A DNA stretch of 64,000 bases from assembly GCA_963768165.1 (NCBI GenBank), contig CAVYHJ010000028.1, positions 62,001 to 126,000 of the forward strand, in the 5' to 3' direction. The position numbers were made by a program, and so were the translations under genes. Below the pieces are notes generated by a model. It did not search any database. It worked only from the letters and a program-made list of their open reading frames with translations, and was not told where the DNA came from. Positions 1 through 7,597 of the stretch are shown here, piece by piece; the stretch's first letter is position 1; every line of letters begins with the position of its first letter. This DNA comes from CAVYHJ01 sp963768165 [NCBI: uncultured bacterium]. GTDB lineage: Bacteria; UBP4; UBA4092.

Positions 1-665
1 AACGGAAAACGTTGGAGAACTTTGTAAAATGTGCCTGCCCTACGTCCGCCTTCTTTGAGCACTGCCATTTTTTTTCGTTCAATCCGATGCCGTCCAATCA
101 GGGTTTCAATGAACCCTTCATTTTGTTTTACACGACCATACACCAAAGCCAGATATTTCCGCTCGATGGTGCGCTCTTTTAATTGATTGGACAGAGACCG
201 ATGTGCCAGGTCGGTTTTCGCCGCCATGATTAATCCTGAGGTTCCTTTATCGAGCCGGTGAACGATACCCGGACGTTGGACTCCGCCGATTCCCGATAAC
301 TCTTTGCAATGGTAGAGCAAGGCATTCACCAAGGTTCCATGAGATACTCCACCCGCAGGGTGAATCACCATCCCCGCGGGTTTATTAATCACCAAAAGCT
401 GTTCGTCTTCATACACAACATCCAGCGCAATATTTTCCGGTTCCGTGTCCAAGGGTTCCGGGTCGGGCAAGGTGACTTGAATTACATTTCCCTGACCAAT
501 TTTATGACTGGGTTTAACCGGTTTGCCATTCAAGAAAACTTTTTTTTGGTCAATCAAATGTTGAATATAGTTACGGGATACCGCGGGAAGTTTTTGAACA
601 AGAAATATATCCAACCGGGCGGGAGAATCGTTGGGAGTGACGTGTATTATAATTTCTTTGGACAA
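1..665 (-). CDS. RluD/RluC-family 23S rRNA pseudouridine synthase, 3' end cut by window edge
   Basis: Converts specific uridines of large-subunit rRNA to pseudouridine. The reading frame on the minus strand starts at a TTG at 665, two bases after the stop of the hpt fusion gene, and runs off the left edge. Seen: an S4-like RNA-binding domain (about residues 15-65, with RLDIFLVQKLP and VFLNGKPV), then the catalytic domain with INKPAGMVIHP and the HRLDKGTSG motif whose Asp is the nucleophile in this family, followed by AKT and RKYLALV. About 221 residues are visible of a family usually near 300-330. No ATG lies near the domain start, so the TTG is my choice. It is the last visible gene of the salvage block. 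The exact paralogue (RluD versus RluC) cannot be settled from the part seen. Confidence 0.92.
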   Translation of the reverse strand, partial: MSKEIIIHVTPNDSPARLDIFLVQKLPAVSRNYIQHLIDQKKVFLNGKPVKPSHKIGQGNVIQVTLPDPEPLDTEPENIALDVVYEDEQLLVINKPAGMVIHPAGGVSHGTLVNALLYHCKELSGIGGVQRPGIVHRLDKGTSGLIMAAKTDLAHRSLSNQLKERTIERKYLALVYGRVKQNEGFIETLIGRHRIERKKMAVLKEGGRRAGTFYKVLQRFP

Positions 666-666
666 G

Positions 667-1758
667 TTATTTCTTGGTGTAGATTTCAGGTTTCAGTACG
701 GCGATATAGGGTAAATGGCGGTACCATTCCGCGTAATCCAGCCCATACCCGACGACAAATTCTTCCGGTATTTCGAATCCCACATAATCCGGAACCACGT
801 CCACTTCATGCTCCCGTTTTTTACTTAAGAGTACGCAAATTTTTGTAGACGCCGGTTCGCGGTCTTTAATATGTTCCATGATGTAATGCAAGGTTCTACC
901 GGTATCAAAAATATCTTCGACGATGATAATATCCTGCCCTTTGACTTCCTGTTTTAAATCCATGACCAGTTTAACGTTACCGGAGGAGACAGTTTTGTCT
1001 CCATAACTGCTGACGGTCATTAAATCAAACCGGCAAGGTACGGTAATCTCCCGTAATAAATCCGAGAGAAATAATATAGACCCTTTCAAGACGGAAATGA
1101 GCAGAGGTTTTTTATGGGCATAATCCCGTGAAATCAACTTTCCCAAATCGCGGACGCGTTTTTGGATTTGTTGTTCATTAATCAAAATGTCGCGGATATC
1201 AGAATGAATGGTACGTCGTTCCTGTTCGGAAATCCGTCCACCTGCTTCATCGGCAAAAGGCCCTAGAATGGGTTTTGCGGTACCACTGGTATTCGGGGCG
1301 GTAGAGGTAGATGCGTTTAACACCATCCAGACTTCTTTCCGTGCACGAGTTAAAGCGAGACCATTTTTGTTTAAAACCTGGTAGGCAATCCCTTCCCCTT
1401 CCCGAATCACTCCCAAGAAAATATGTTCCGGCCCGACATAGGAATGTCCCATGGTATGCGCTTCTTCCCGGGCGCCTTCAACGACTTTTAGCCCTTGCCG
1501 GGAAAAGCGTGATTCTGCCGGCGCCACACGCTCATCATTGGAATGTGCGGTGTTGGCAAGGTCTAATATTTCCTTATGTAATATTTCAGGACTGACCTGG
1601 AACCGTTTAATGGCTTCTAGTGCATTATTGTCCGGATTCTCCAACAATGCCAGCAGAATATGTTCCGTGCCAATATGGAAATGTCCCAAGCGGAGAGCAA
1701 CATCCCGCGCATCCTGGGTTACAATTTTTTGTGCGAGTTCCGTTAATGCTAATAACAT
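667..1758 (-). CDS. hpt: Hypoxanthine phosphoribosyltransferase fused to an N-terminal double Clp-N (ClpC-type) domain
   Basis: Predicted to make IMP or GMP from hypoxanthine or guanine plus PRPP. The open frame extends to 1821, but that would overlap deoC; the ATG at 1758 begins seven bases past the deoC stop and gives 363 residues. Seen: two Clp-N repeats at about residues 3-68 (GHFHIGTEHILLALL) and 84-148 (GHSYVGPEHIFLGVI), a linker, then a complete HPRT domain at about 185-363. The HPRT has the flexible-loop region YGD, the PRPP motif IIIVEDIFDTGRTL and the C-terminal VVGYGLDYAEWYRHLPYI. HPRT is normally about 180 residues alone. Clp-N domains normally sit on ClpA/ClpC AAA+ unfoldases and bind substrates or adaptors; no AAA+ module is present here. 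I do not know a described protein of this architecture. The HPRT function is well supported; the role of the Clp-N part is unknown. Confidence 0.9.
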   Translation of the reverse strand: MLLALTELAQKIVTQDARDVALRLGHFHIGTEHILLALLENPDNNALEAIKRFQVSPEILHKEILDLANTAHSNDERVAPAESRFSRQGLKVVEGAREEAHTMGHSYVGPEHIFLGVIREGEGIAYQVLNKNGLALTRARKEVWMVLNASTSTAPNTSGTAKPILGPFADEAGGRISEQERRTIHSDIRDILINEQQIQKRVRDLGKLISRDYAHKKPLLISVLKGSILFLSDLLREITVPCRFDLMTVSSYGDKTVSSGNVKLVMDLKQEVKGQDIIIVEDIFDTGRTLHYIMEHIKDREPASTKICVLLSKKREHEVDVVPDYVGFEIPEEFVVGYGLDYAEWYRHLPYIAVLKPEIYTKK

Positions 1759-1765
1759 ATAATTT

Positions 1766-2683
1766 CTAATACCCTTTGGGTTTTTCTTTCGGGCTATCTT
1801 TAATAATGGCGACACTGGCACTGGCGCCGATGCGAGTCGCGCCGGCTTCTATCATTGCTCTGGCAGTTTCGGTATCACGGATACCGCCCGCGGCTTTGAC
1901 ACCCATGTATGGACCAACGGTTTTGCGCATTAAAGCGACATCATGACTGGTCGCTCCTTTGGCAGCAAACCCCGTGGAGGTTTTCACAAAATCAGCACCG
2001 GCGGCTTTTGCCAGAACACAGGCAACCACTTTTTCCTCATCACTCAATAAAGCTGTTTCAATAATAACTTTCAATACCTTATCACCGCATGCCAATTTAA
2101 TCTGCCGGATATCTTCTTCGACTGCGTGCAATTCTCCACCTTTGAGCCAACCGACATTAATCACCATGTCAATTTCATCGGCACCATCCCGGATGGCGTT
2201 ACTCGTTTCACAGACTTTGGCATCGGTTGACGTCGCACCCAGGGGGAAACCAACAACCGTACAAACTTTGACCCCCGACCCCATTAATTCTCTCTTGGAT
2301 AATGCGACATAAGAGGGATTGATACATACGCTGGCAAATTTATATTGTCTGGCTTCCTGGCATAACTTAATCACTTCTTCGGGTTTAGCATCGGCTTTCA
2401 ACAAGGTGTGATCAATAAAAGGAGCGATGTCTGCGGGGACTCGCGGGGGATTGGGCGCGGAAGCAATACGCGAGGCACCAATAGAAATTAATTCGCGGCA
2501 CTCTTTATCCCGGGAATCCAAACAATGACCGCAGGTATCACAGGAACGAGGATCGTTCACACAAACTGTTTTACAGGATAACTGTTGTGAGATGCCCACG
2601 GCACAATCAATCCCATCTTCGGTTTGTAACCGATTGATAACCGCCCTAGCGACCGCGTCTACAATTTGGTCTACATTATCCAT
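1766..2683 (-). CDS. deoC: Deoxyribose-phosphate aldolase with a ~85-residue N-terminal extension
   Basis: Cleaves 2-deoxyribose-5-phosphate to glyceraldehyde-3-phosphate and acetaldehyde. The aldolase domain occupies about residues 85-295 of 305. It has FIDHTLLK, the DMVINVG strand, the Schiff-base lysine in FVKTSTGF (K234) and the second lysine in VKAAGG (K263). The first 85 residues are extra: an amphipathic helix at 4-20 ([17 protein letters not shown]), then a cysteine cluster C37, C41, C48, C51, C54, C62 including a CxxCxxC run. The helix resembles cargo-targeting peptides of bacterial microcompartment enzymes such as PduP and EutE; the cysteines could bind a metal or Fe-S cluster. No shell-protein gene is visible here. 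The gene follows mtnP after a palindromic repeat and precedes the hpt fusion by seven bases, so co-transcription with hpt is likely. Confidence 0.95.
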   Translation of the reverse strand: MDNVDQIVDAVARAVINRLQTEDGIDCAVGISQQLSCKTVCVNDPRSCDTCGHCLDSRDKECRELISIGASRIASAPNPPRVPADIAPFIDHTLLKADAKPEEVIKLCQEARQYKFASVCINPSYVALSKRELMGSGVKVCTVVGFPLGATSTDAKVCETSNAIRDGADEIDMVINVGWLKGGELHAVEEDIRQIKLACGDKVLKVIIETALLSDEEKVVACVLAKAAGADFVKTSTGFAAKGATSHDVALMRKTVGPYMGVKAAGGIRDTETARAMIEAGATRIGASASVAIIKDSPKEKPKGY

Positions 2684-2740
2684 ATAACATTTTAACTCAA
2701 TTTATTCATATATGTCTTGCCATCTCTAATATTTTATTTT

Positions 2741-2827
2741 GTCATTCTGAGCGTAGCGAAGAATCCCGGTGTTCTACCTGATGTAAAGCGACTTTAAGCA
2801 GAGATTCTTCGCTACGCTCAGAATGAC
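2741..2827. repeat. Dispersed palindromic repeat, family 'GTCATTCTGAGCG', copy 1
   Basis: The outer arms GTCATTCTGAGCGTAGCG and CGCTACGCTCAGAATGAC are inverted copies and enclose about 50 bases. Related copies lie at 48628-48734 and 51464-51572; all end in a GATTCTTCGCT...CAGAATGAC arm. It sits between mtnP and deoC, where the transcribed hairpin could act as an RNA stabiliser or partial terminator. Confidence 0.9.
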
Positions 2828-2836
2828 AGGTTTTGT

Positions 2837-3736
2837 TTATTTAAAATATTTGTCTAAAAATATTTTCAATTTCCTCTTTGTCTCCGTTGGGAATACTTTC
2901 GGATTGGTCATTATGGCATTTTTCAAAGCACGTGAACAATGACAGGTTCTCTCCGTGTCAGGAATAACGGGAATCAACCTGGCAATAATTTTCTTGGCCG
3001 TATCCACGTTATGCATAAGATTCGCAATAACCATTTCCACGGAAACGGATTCATGTTCCTCATGCCAGCAGTCATAATCGGTAACGAACGCAAGAGTGGT
3101 ATAACAAATCTCGGCTTCACGTGCTAATTTTGCTTCAGGCAATACGGTCATGCCGATAATATCCATACCCCAGGAACGATAGAGATTAGATTCCGCCAAA
3201 GTAGAGAACGCGGGACCTTCCATGCAGACGAAATTTCCATGATGGTGAACTTTGATTCCCACTTTTTCCGAGACATTGCTGACATATTTCCGCAATTCCG
3301 CGCAAAAGGGGTCGGCAAAGGTGACATGTCCCACTATCCCATTACCAAAATAGGTGTTTTTTCGGAGTCGCGTACGATCCACGATTTGGTCAGGAATTAC
3401 CAAGTCGAGGGGTTTAAAGTCTTCCCGCAAGGAACCGACCGCGCTCACGGCGATAATGCGTTCCACACCGATACTTTTCAACGCCCAGATATTAGCATGA
3501 GAATTTACTTCTGTGGGTAAAAAGCGGTGTCCCCTGCCATGGCGGGGTAAAAACGCAATCGGTCGGTTATTGAGTTTTCCGATAATCAGTGCATCCGATG
3601 GATTTCCGAAAGGTGTTTTGACTTTGACTTCCCGAATATTGGTTAATCCATCCATTTCATAGAGCCCGCTACCACCTATGATTGCGATTTTCACGGGCTC
3701 TTGCTTTTTCGTTATTATCATTTTTTTCTTAGCCAA
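2837..3736 (-). CDS. mtnP: 5'-methylthioadenosine/purine nucleoside phosphorylase (MTAP-type)
   Basis: Phosphorolyses methylthioadenosine (or a related purine nucleoside) to the base and a (methylthio)ribose-1-phosphate. Seen: IAIIGGSGLYEM at the N-terminus, the phosphate-site pattern PRHGRGHRFLPTEVN, NFVCMEGPAFSTLAESN, GMTVLPEAKLARE, and VTDYDCW, whose Asp pair in MTAP enzymes favours the 6-amino purine adenine. The frame is open to 3781, inside rpiB. I prefer the TTG at 3736, because a GAGGAG Shine-Dalgarno lies seven bases upstream, whereas the ATGs at 3751 and 3721 are badly placed relative to it. Its neighbours rpiB, deoC and hpt suggest a nucleoside salvage block. MTAP versus MTIP is judged only from the DYD motif. 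Confidence 0.9.
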   Translation of the reverse strand: MAKKKMIITKKQEPVKIAIIGGSGLYEMDGLTNIREVKVKTPFGNPSDALIIGKLNNRPIAFLPRHGRGHRFLPTEVNSHANIWALKSIGVERIIAVSAVGSLREDFKPLDLVIPDQIVDRTRLRKNTYFGNGIVGHVTFADPFCAELRKYVSNVSEKVGIKVHHHGNFVCMEGPAFSTLAESNLYRSWGMDIIGMTVLPEAKLAREAEICYTTLAFVTDYDCWHEEHESVSVEMVIANLMHNVDTAKKIIARLIPVIPDTERTCHCSRALKNAIMTNPKVFPTETKRKLKIFLDKYFK

Positions 3737-3755
3737 TTTATTTCTCCTCATCACA

Positions 3756-4217
3756 TTATTTTTTGAATAATTGCTTTTCAATCAATTCAACTTTCTTAAT
3801 TCGTGCTTGATACCGTCCGCCAAGGAAATCGGTTGTGAGCCATTGTTTGACAAGATTTTTGACGGTACCTTTACCGGTATTGAGTCCGCCGAGTACGAGA
3901 ATATTGGCATCTCCATGTTCTCGCGCCATTTGGACGGTAAACGCATCCCAACAGGTCACCGCGCGCACGCCCGGTAGTTTATTGGCAACTATCCCCATGG
4001 CAGTACCCGCGCCGTCAATCAATATCCCCCGATCAAATTTGCGTTCTGCCACAGCAGAGGCGACAAGAAACGCAATATCCGGCCAGTCCACAGGTTGAGT
4101 ATCATAAGTCCCAAAATCTTTGACTTCATGTCCCAATTCAGCAAGCACAGGACGAATCACTTCTTTTAATTCAAAACCGGCATGGTCAGAACCAATAACA
4201 ATTCTAAGAGACACCAT
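3756..4217 (-). CDS. rpiB: RpiB/LacA/LacB-family sugar-phosphate isomerase
   Basis: Family members interconvert ribose-5-phosphate and ribulose-5-phosphate or related sugar phosphates. Seen: IGSDHAGFELKE at the N-terminus, then GILIDGAGTAMGIVANK, then GVRAV and an HGDANILVLGG segment. In E. coli RpiB the position after GILI is the catalytic cysteine; here it is Asp (D68 from the chosen start), as in some subfamilies that use another base. About 153 residues, near the family norm. The ATG at 4217 is chosen; an in-frame start at 4232 adds five residues and neither has a clear Shine-Dalgarno. A TTGACG-N18-TATAGT promoter lies just upstream, so this is probably the first gene of an rpiB-mtnP-deoC-hpt-rluD transcript. 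Confidence 0.88.
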   Translation of the reverse strand: MVSLRIVIGSDHAGFELKEVIRPVLAELGHEVKDFGTYDTQPVDWPDIAFLVASAVAERKFDRGILIDGAGTAMGIVANKLPGVRAVTCWDAFTVQMAREHGDANILVLGGLNTGKGTVKNLVKQWLTTDFLGGRYQARIKKVELIEKQLFKK

Positions 4218-4261
4218 AAAATGGTTATTCACTCACTTTCGGGGTATTTGTTTAAGGATAC

Positions 4262-4291
4262 ACTATACAAACGATACGGCTATTTCGTCAA
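4262..4291 (-). promoter_or_regulatory. Promoter of the rpiB salvage block
   Basis: On the minus strand TTGACG (4291-4286), an 18-base spacer and TATAGT (4267-4262). The same pair of hexamers and spacer recurs upstream of the OmpA-domain gene at 41203-41232, which supports both. Confidence 0.7.
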
Positions 4292-4409
4292 GTGAGGGGA
4301 TAGGAGTTTGGGGGGAATAAAAACCTCTAATATGCTTTTTCCTTTAATGTCACTACGTTCTTTGCTATGATAACTACCAGTTTAAAATAAGGAAATAAGG
4401 AGAGGTATT

Positions 4410-5426
4410 ATGATTAAGAAAATTTCTGGTTTAATAGTTCTGTTTTTTTCGGTTCTCTCGATAGTCACGGCGCAACCATCAGGGACAGTAGTCACATTTA
4501 AATTCCATCCGGGTGAAATTTCCAAGTACAAAATATCCGGCAGTGGAAACGGCACATTGCTGTTATCCTCTATAGACACCTCGATGAATGCATACGGGGT
4601 CAATTCCACATTCCAAGTAAACCTGTCTTTTGAAGCCTACGTGACAGCGTCAACCCTGTCTATATCTTCCGAAGGGAACGGCACCTTCGATATGAGAATC
4701 GGAAAAATTGACCTCTCCGGTGGAATCCCCGGCCAACAATTTCGTTTTGCCATGGATACCCATAAAGTGCAAATTTATAACAATGGTCAACTCTTAACGG
4801 AACAAAGCATGGACAGTGCCGGACAACCATCGGTTATGGATAAATCCATTACATTCACATTCGACAAGCGGGGTAAATTACTGGATATGAAATCCCCTGA
4901 ATTGGATGAATTGAAAAAATCTTCCCAGGCAACCACATTTAATTTTGATTATTGGAAAAGTATGGCCCAACCTTTTTTACCTGACAAACCACTGGCTGCC
5001 GGAGACCATTGGGAATCCACTACCAAAATTGAATTTCCAGCCAATATCTTTGTTCTTTCCAAACCTTTTCAGGTCATCAACTCTTTTACTGTAGACACGT
5101 TCAAGATGATTGACGGGGAAAATTGTTTGGTCTTAAAAACCGGTTCAAATAATGATTTTACGGGAATTTCCATATCAATGGATACCTCGAATTTCCCTAT
5201 GGCCAGCGGAATGGGTAAAATAGAAACCAAATTCAAAGTTGGAAAAATTAATGCCAATGGTGAAATCGTGATGGGCGTAAATTCTGGGAAATTAATAAAA
5301 TGCTCCGGCGACCAAAATGTTAATATAGAACTTGCTATGCAGGTTCCAGTATCGCAACTACCGATAACGGCTTTCTCCCTAACCGCCAAAGGGACATTAA
5401 ATTCAACGATAGAACTTCAGCCTTAG
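4410..5426 (+). CDS. Exported protein of unknown function (possibly DUF6263-like)
   Basis: A Sec signal peptide is clear: MIKKISGLIVLFFSVLSIVTA followed by QPSGT, so the mature 317 residues are exported. There is no lipobox cysteine. The mature part is rich in beta-type alternation, Ser/Thr and Gly, with no transmembrane helix after the signal and no enzyme motif that I recognise. The pattern of an N-terminal 'VTFKFHPGEISKYKI' segment and a repeated 'FTFDKRGKLLDMKSP' segment resembles DUF6263-type exported proteins, but that is a weak recollection. A strong AAGGAGAGG ribosome site lies seven bases before the ATG. It is tail-to-tail with the cotransporter gene, with only five bases between stops. 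Confidence 0.85.
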   Translation: MIKKISGLIVLFFSVLSIVTAQPSGTVVTFKFHPGEISKYKISGSGNGTLLLSSIDTSMNAYGVNSTFQVNLSFEAYVTASTLSISSEGNGTFDMRIGKIDLSGGIPGQQFRFAMDTHKVQIYNNGQLLTEQSMDSAGQPSVMDKSITFTFDKRGKLLDMKSPELDELKKSSQATTFNFDYWKSMAQPFLPDKPLAAGDHWESTTKIEFPANIFVLSKPFQVINSFTVDTFKMIDGENCLVLKTGSNNDFTGISISMDTSNFPMASGMGKIETKFKVGKINANGEIVMGVNSGKLIKCSGDQNVNIELAMQVPVSQLPITAFSLTAKGTLNSTIELQP

Positions 5427-5431
5427 TGTAG

Positions 5432-7042
5432 CTAACTTTCCAACACCGCGTGGGCGATCGCCGAGACATGACTGTCAATCCGTTTTAGATTGGTCAGCAC
5501 ATCCAGATGAATTTCACTGGTATCAATAGACTCTTTTAATCCCTTTTTCAGCCGGTCAATATGTGATTCTCGCAGTGTCCGCTCCATTTGGGAAATCTCC
5601 GTTTTGTTTTCCAGCACTTTATTCGCCAGTTCAGGATCCCATGCCGCGTAGGCGGTAATCACCATTTCCAAATTCTCTTTGACACGGGCATATAATTGCT
5701 GAATGTCTTGCCAACCGGGTTCGGAAAAATGAACACCTAATGAAATCTTTTTGAGAGCCAATTCCATAAGATTGATATCAATCACATCACCGATATTTTC
5801 CAAATTAGCAATTGCGGACAATATACTCATCTGTCGTTTGGATTGTTCGGGACTCAATGTATATTGAGATAATTTTGTAATATAAATTTTGATGGCGTAT
5901 TCCAGTTTGTCTATCTGATCATCTTTCTTGGAAATATCATGGATTTGATTTTCGTCCAAGGTGGAAAATGCAGGGATCACGGAGTTATACATATCCGTCG
6001 CAATATCCGCCACCCGCAGCAATTCCCTGGCCGATTCACCCAATGCCAGAGAAGGATTACTCAGAATATTTTCATTCAAATATTTAGGTTCCGATGGATC
6101 GGGGACTCCTTTTTGATCGGGGACTAAAAGTATCCCCAAGCGGGTGAAGAATTTTCCAAAGGGCAAAAAGACGATACCAATAATGACATTAAATAACGTA
6201 TGGGCATTGGCAATCTGCCGCGCCAAATCGCCCGTCGTATATTGGACAAGATTAACGAAAGGATGAAGGAATGGAAGAAATAGAAGAACCCCTAAACATT
6301 TGAATAACGTCTGGATTCCGGCGACTCGTTTGGCGTCCGGTTTGTCACCGATGGCCGAAATCATGGTGGTCACACAAACCCCGATATTCGCACCGTAAAT
6401 CAAAGGAATGGCGTCTTGCAAATCTATCAAATTTTGCATGGCCAGCGCGATAGTGATTCCAATCGTCACAGAACTGTTTTGTACCAATGCGGTAAATAGT
6501 GTGGAAAGGAGAATTCCGGAAACAGGCGATTTAGCCAATAGGCTCATAATTTCCTTGAATAACAAATTATCCCCCAGCGGTTTCACTGCCAGCGTCATCA
6601 ATTGAATCGAAAAAAAGACAAATCCAAATCCCAAGATTACATCTCCAAGGCATCGAAACAATTTTGTTTTGGCGAAAAATTTAATCAATAAACCAATGGC
6701 AATCAGCAGCATGGCATAGTCGAAAACCCGAAAGGCAATCAATTGCATAATCACCGTACCGCCAATCCCAGCGCCCAGTAGAACGGAAATGGTTTGTTGA
6801 AATGTCATTACTCCCGCATTCACCAATGTCACCATAACCAGAGAAGTGATTGTACTGCTTTGCACGACAGCCGTTACGAGTATCCCTGCCAATAATCCTT
6901 TCACCGGGTTGGAAGTAAATTTGGAAAGAAGAAGATGGAATTTATCCCCGCTCAACGATTGCAATTGGGCACTGATAAGCTCCACGCCATAGTAGAGCAG
7001 ACACGACCCGCCAATTAAATTAATGAATGATAGTATATCCAT
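5432..7042 (-). CDS. Na+/phosphate cotransporter with C-terminal PhoU-like domain
   Basis: Inner-membrane sodium-dependent phosphate transporter of the NptA/YjbB type. The first ~310 residues hold two Na/Pi-cotransporter repeats, each with the QSS signature and a Gly-rich GA[GN]IG segment: QSSTITSLVMVTLVNAG with GAGIGGTV, then QNSSVTIGITIALAMQ with GANIGVCVTT. About residues 335-537 form an all-helical PhoU-type regulatory domain. The start at 7042 (MDILSFINLIGG) places the first membrane helix at the N-terminus. A promoter TTGCTT-N17-TATAAT ends 12 bases before this ATG, so the message would have almost no leader. An in-frame ATG at 7075 overlaps the -10/spacer region and is less likely. Confidence 0.93.
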   Translation of the reverse strand: MDILSFINLIGGSCLLYYGVELISAQLQSLSGDKFHLLLSKFTSNPVKGLLAGILVTAVVQSSTITSLVMVTLVNAGVMTFQQTISVLLGAGIGGTVIMQLIAFRVFDYAMLLIAIGLLIKFFAKTKLFRCLGDVILGFGFVFFSIQLMTLAVKPLGDNLLFKEIMSLLAKSPVSGILLSTLFTALVQNSSVTIGITIALAMQNLIDLQDAIPLIYGANIGVCVTTMISAIGDKPDAKRVAGIQTLFKCLGVLLFLPFLHPFVNLVQYTTGDLARQIANAHTLFNVIIGIVFLPFGKFFTRLGILLVPDQKGVPDPSEPKYLNENILSNPSLALGESARELLRVADIATDMYNSVIPAFSTLDENQIHDISKKDDQIDKLEYAIKIYITKLSQYTLSPEQSKRQMSILSAIANLENIGDVIDINLMELALKKISLGVHFSEPGWQDIQQLYARVKENLEMVITAYAAWDPELANKVLENKTEISQMERTLRESHIDRLKKGLKESIDTSEIHLDVLTNLKRIDSHVSAIAHAVLES

Positions 7043-7054
7043 TTTATAGATTGC

Positions 7055-7083
7055 ATTATAAGAAATATTTCCCATTCAAGCAA
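7055..7083 (-). promoter_or_regulatory. Promoter of the Na/Pi cotransporter gene
   Basis: Minus strand: TTGCTT (7083-7078), a 17-base spacer, and a perfect TATAAT (7060-7055). The -35 is weak. The implied start point is only about six bases before the ATG at 7042. Confidence 0.55.
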
Positions 7084-7156
7084 ATTTCCACACCCTCTCC
7101 TTGACAATTTTCTCCAAACATGGCACCTTGTTAGTCACAAATCACGAGGGAGAATT

Positions 7157-7594
7157 ATGATGGATAAATTCATGAAAGCCGCGATTGAGGAAGCTAAACT
7201 GGGATTTCGGGAAGGCGGGATTCCTATTGGCTCGGTCTTGGTAAAAAATAATCAAATTGTTGGGCGCGGACATAATAAACGGGTTCAGGACAAAGACCCC
7301 GTCACTCACGCGGAAATTGATTGTCTCCGCAATGCTGGCAGAATCGGAAGTTACAGAGACACCATTCTTTACTCCACCCTCATGCCATGTTACCTTTGTG
7401 CCGGTGCAGTCGTTCAATTTGGTATCAAGAAAGTCATTGTCGGAGAATCGGAAACTTTCCAGGGGGCTGTCGAATTCATGGTATCTCACAATGTCCATGT
7501 CATCAATCTCAATCTCGATGAATGTAAACAACTTATGCGCGATTTCATTCAAAAAAATCCTACTCTCTGGAATGAAGATATCGGAGAACTCTAA
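7157..7594 (+). CDS. Cytosine deaminase, yeast Fcy1-like zinc fold
   Basis: Predicted to deaminate cytosine to uracil, or a related pyrimidine base. The cytidine-deaminase-superfamily zinc site is complete: H51-A-E53 and P77-C78-x-x-C81. The resemblance to fungal Fcy1 extends along the whole 145 residues. Shared features include GGIPIG near residue 20, GRGHN at 36-40, the GR and YRDT segments before the PCxxC, a VVGE-type strand, and an ending WNEDIGEL that matches the end of the yeast enzyme closely (WFEDIGE). Bacterial codA-type cytosine deaminases are unrelated amidohydrolases. A GAGGGAG ribosome site precedes the ATG. The next gene starts four bases after the stop, so the two are likely co-transcribed. 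Guanine or tRNA deaminase activity is less likely given the Fcy1-like ends. Confidence 0.9.
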   Translation: MMDKFMKAAIEEAKLGFREGGIPIGSVLVKNNQIVGRGHNKRVQDKDPVTHAEIDCLRNAGRIGSYRDTILYSTLMPCYLCAGAVVQFGIKKVIVGESETFQGAVEFMVSHNVHVINLNLDECKQLMRDFIQKNPTLWNEDIGEL

Positions 7595-7597
7595 CCC

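Noticed and set aside
1759-1821. Longer start for the Clp-N/HPRT fusion
   Set aside because: It would overlap deoC by 56 bases and adds a basic segment outside the Clp-N fold.
7101-7130. TTGACA upstream of the cytosine deaminase gene as a promoter
   Set aside because: No acceptable -10 hexamer lies 15-19 bases downstream.
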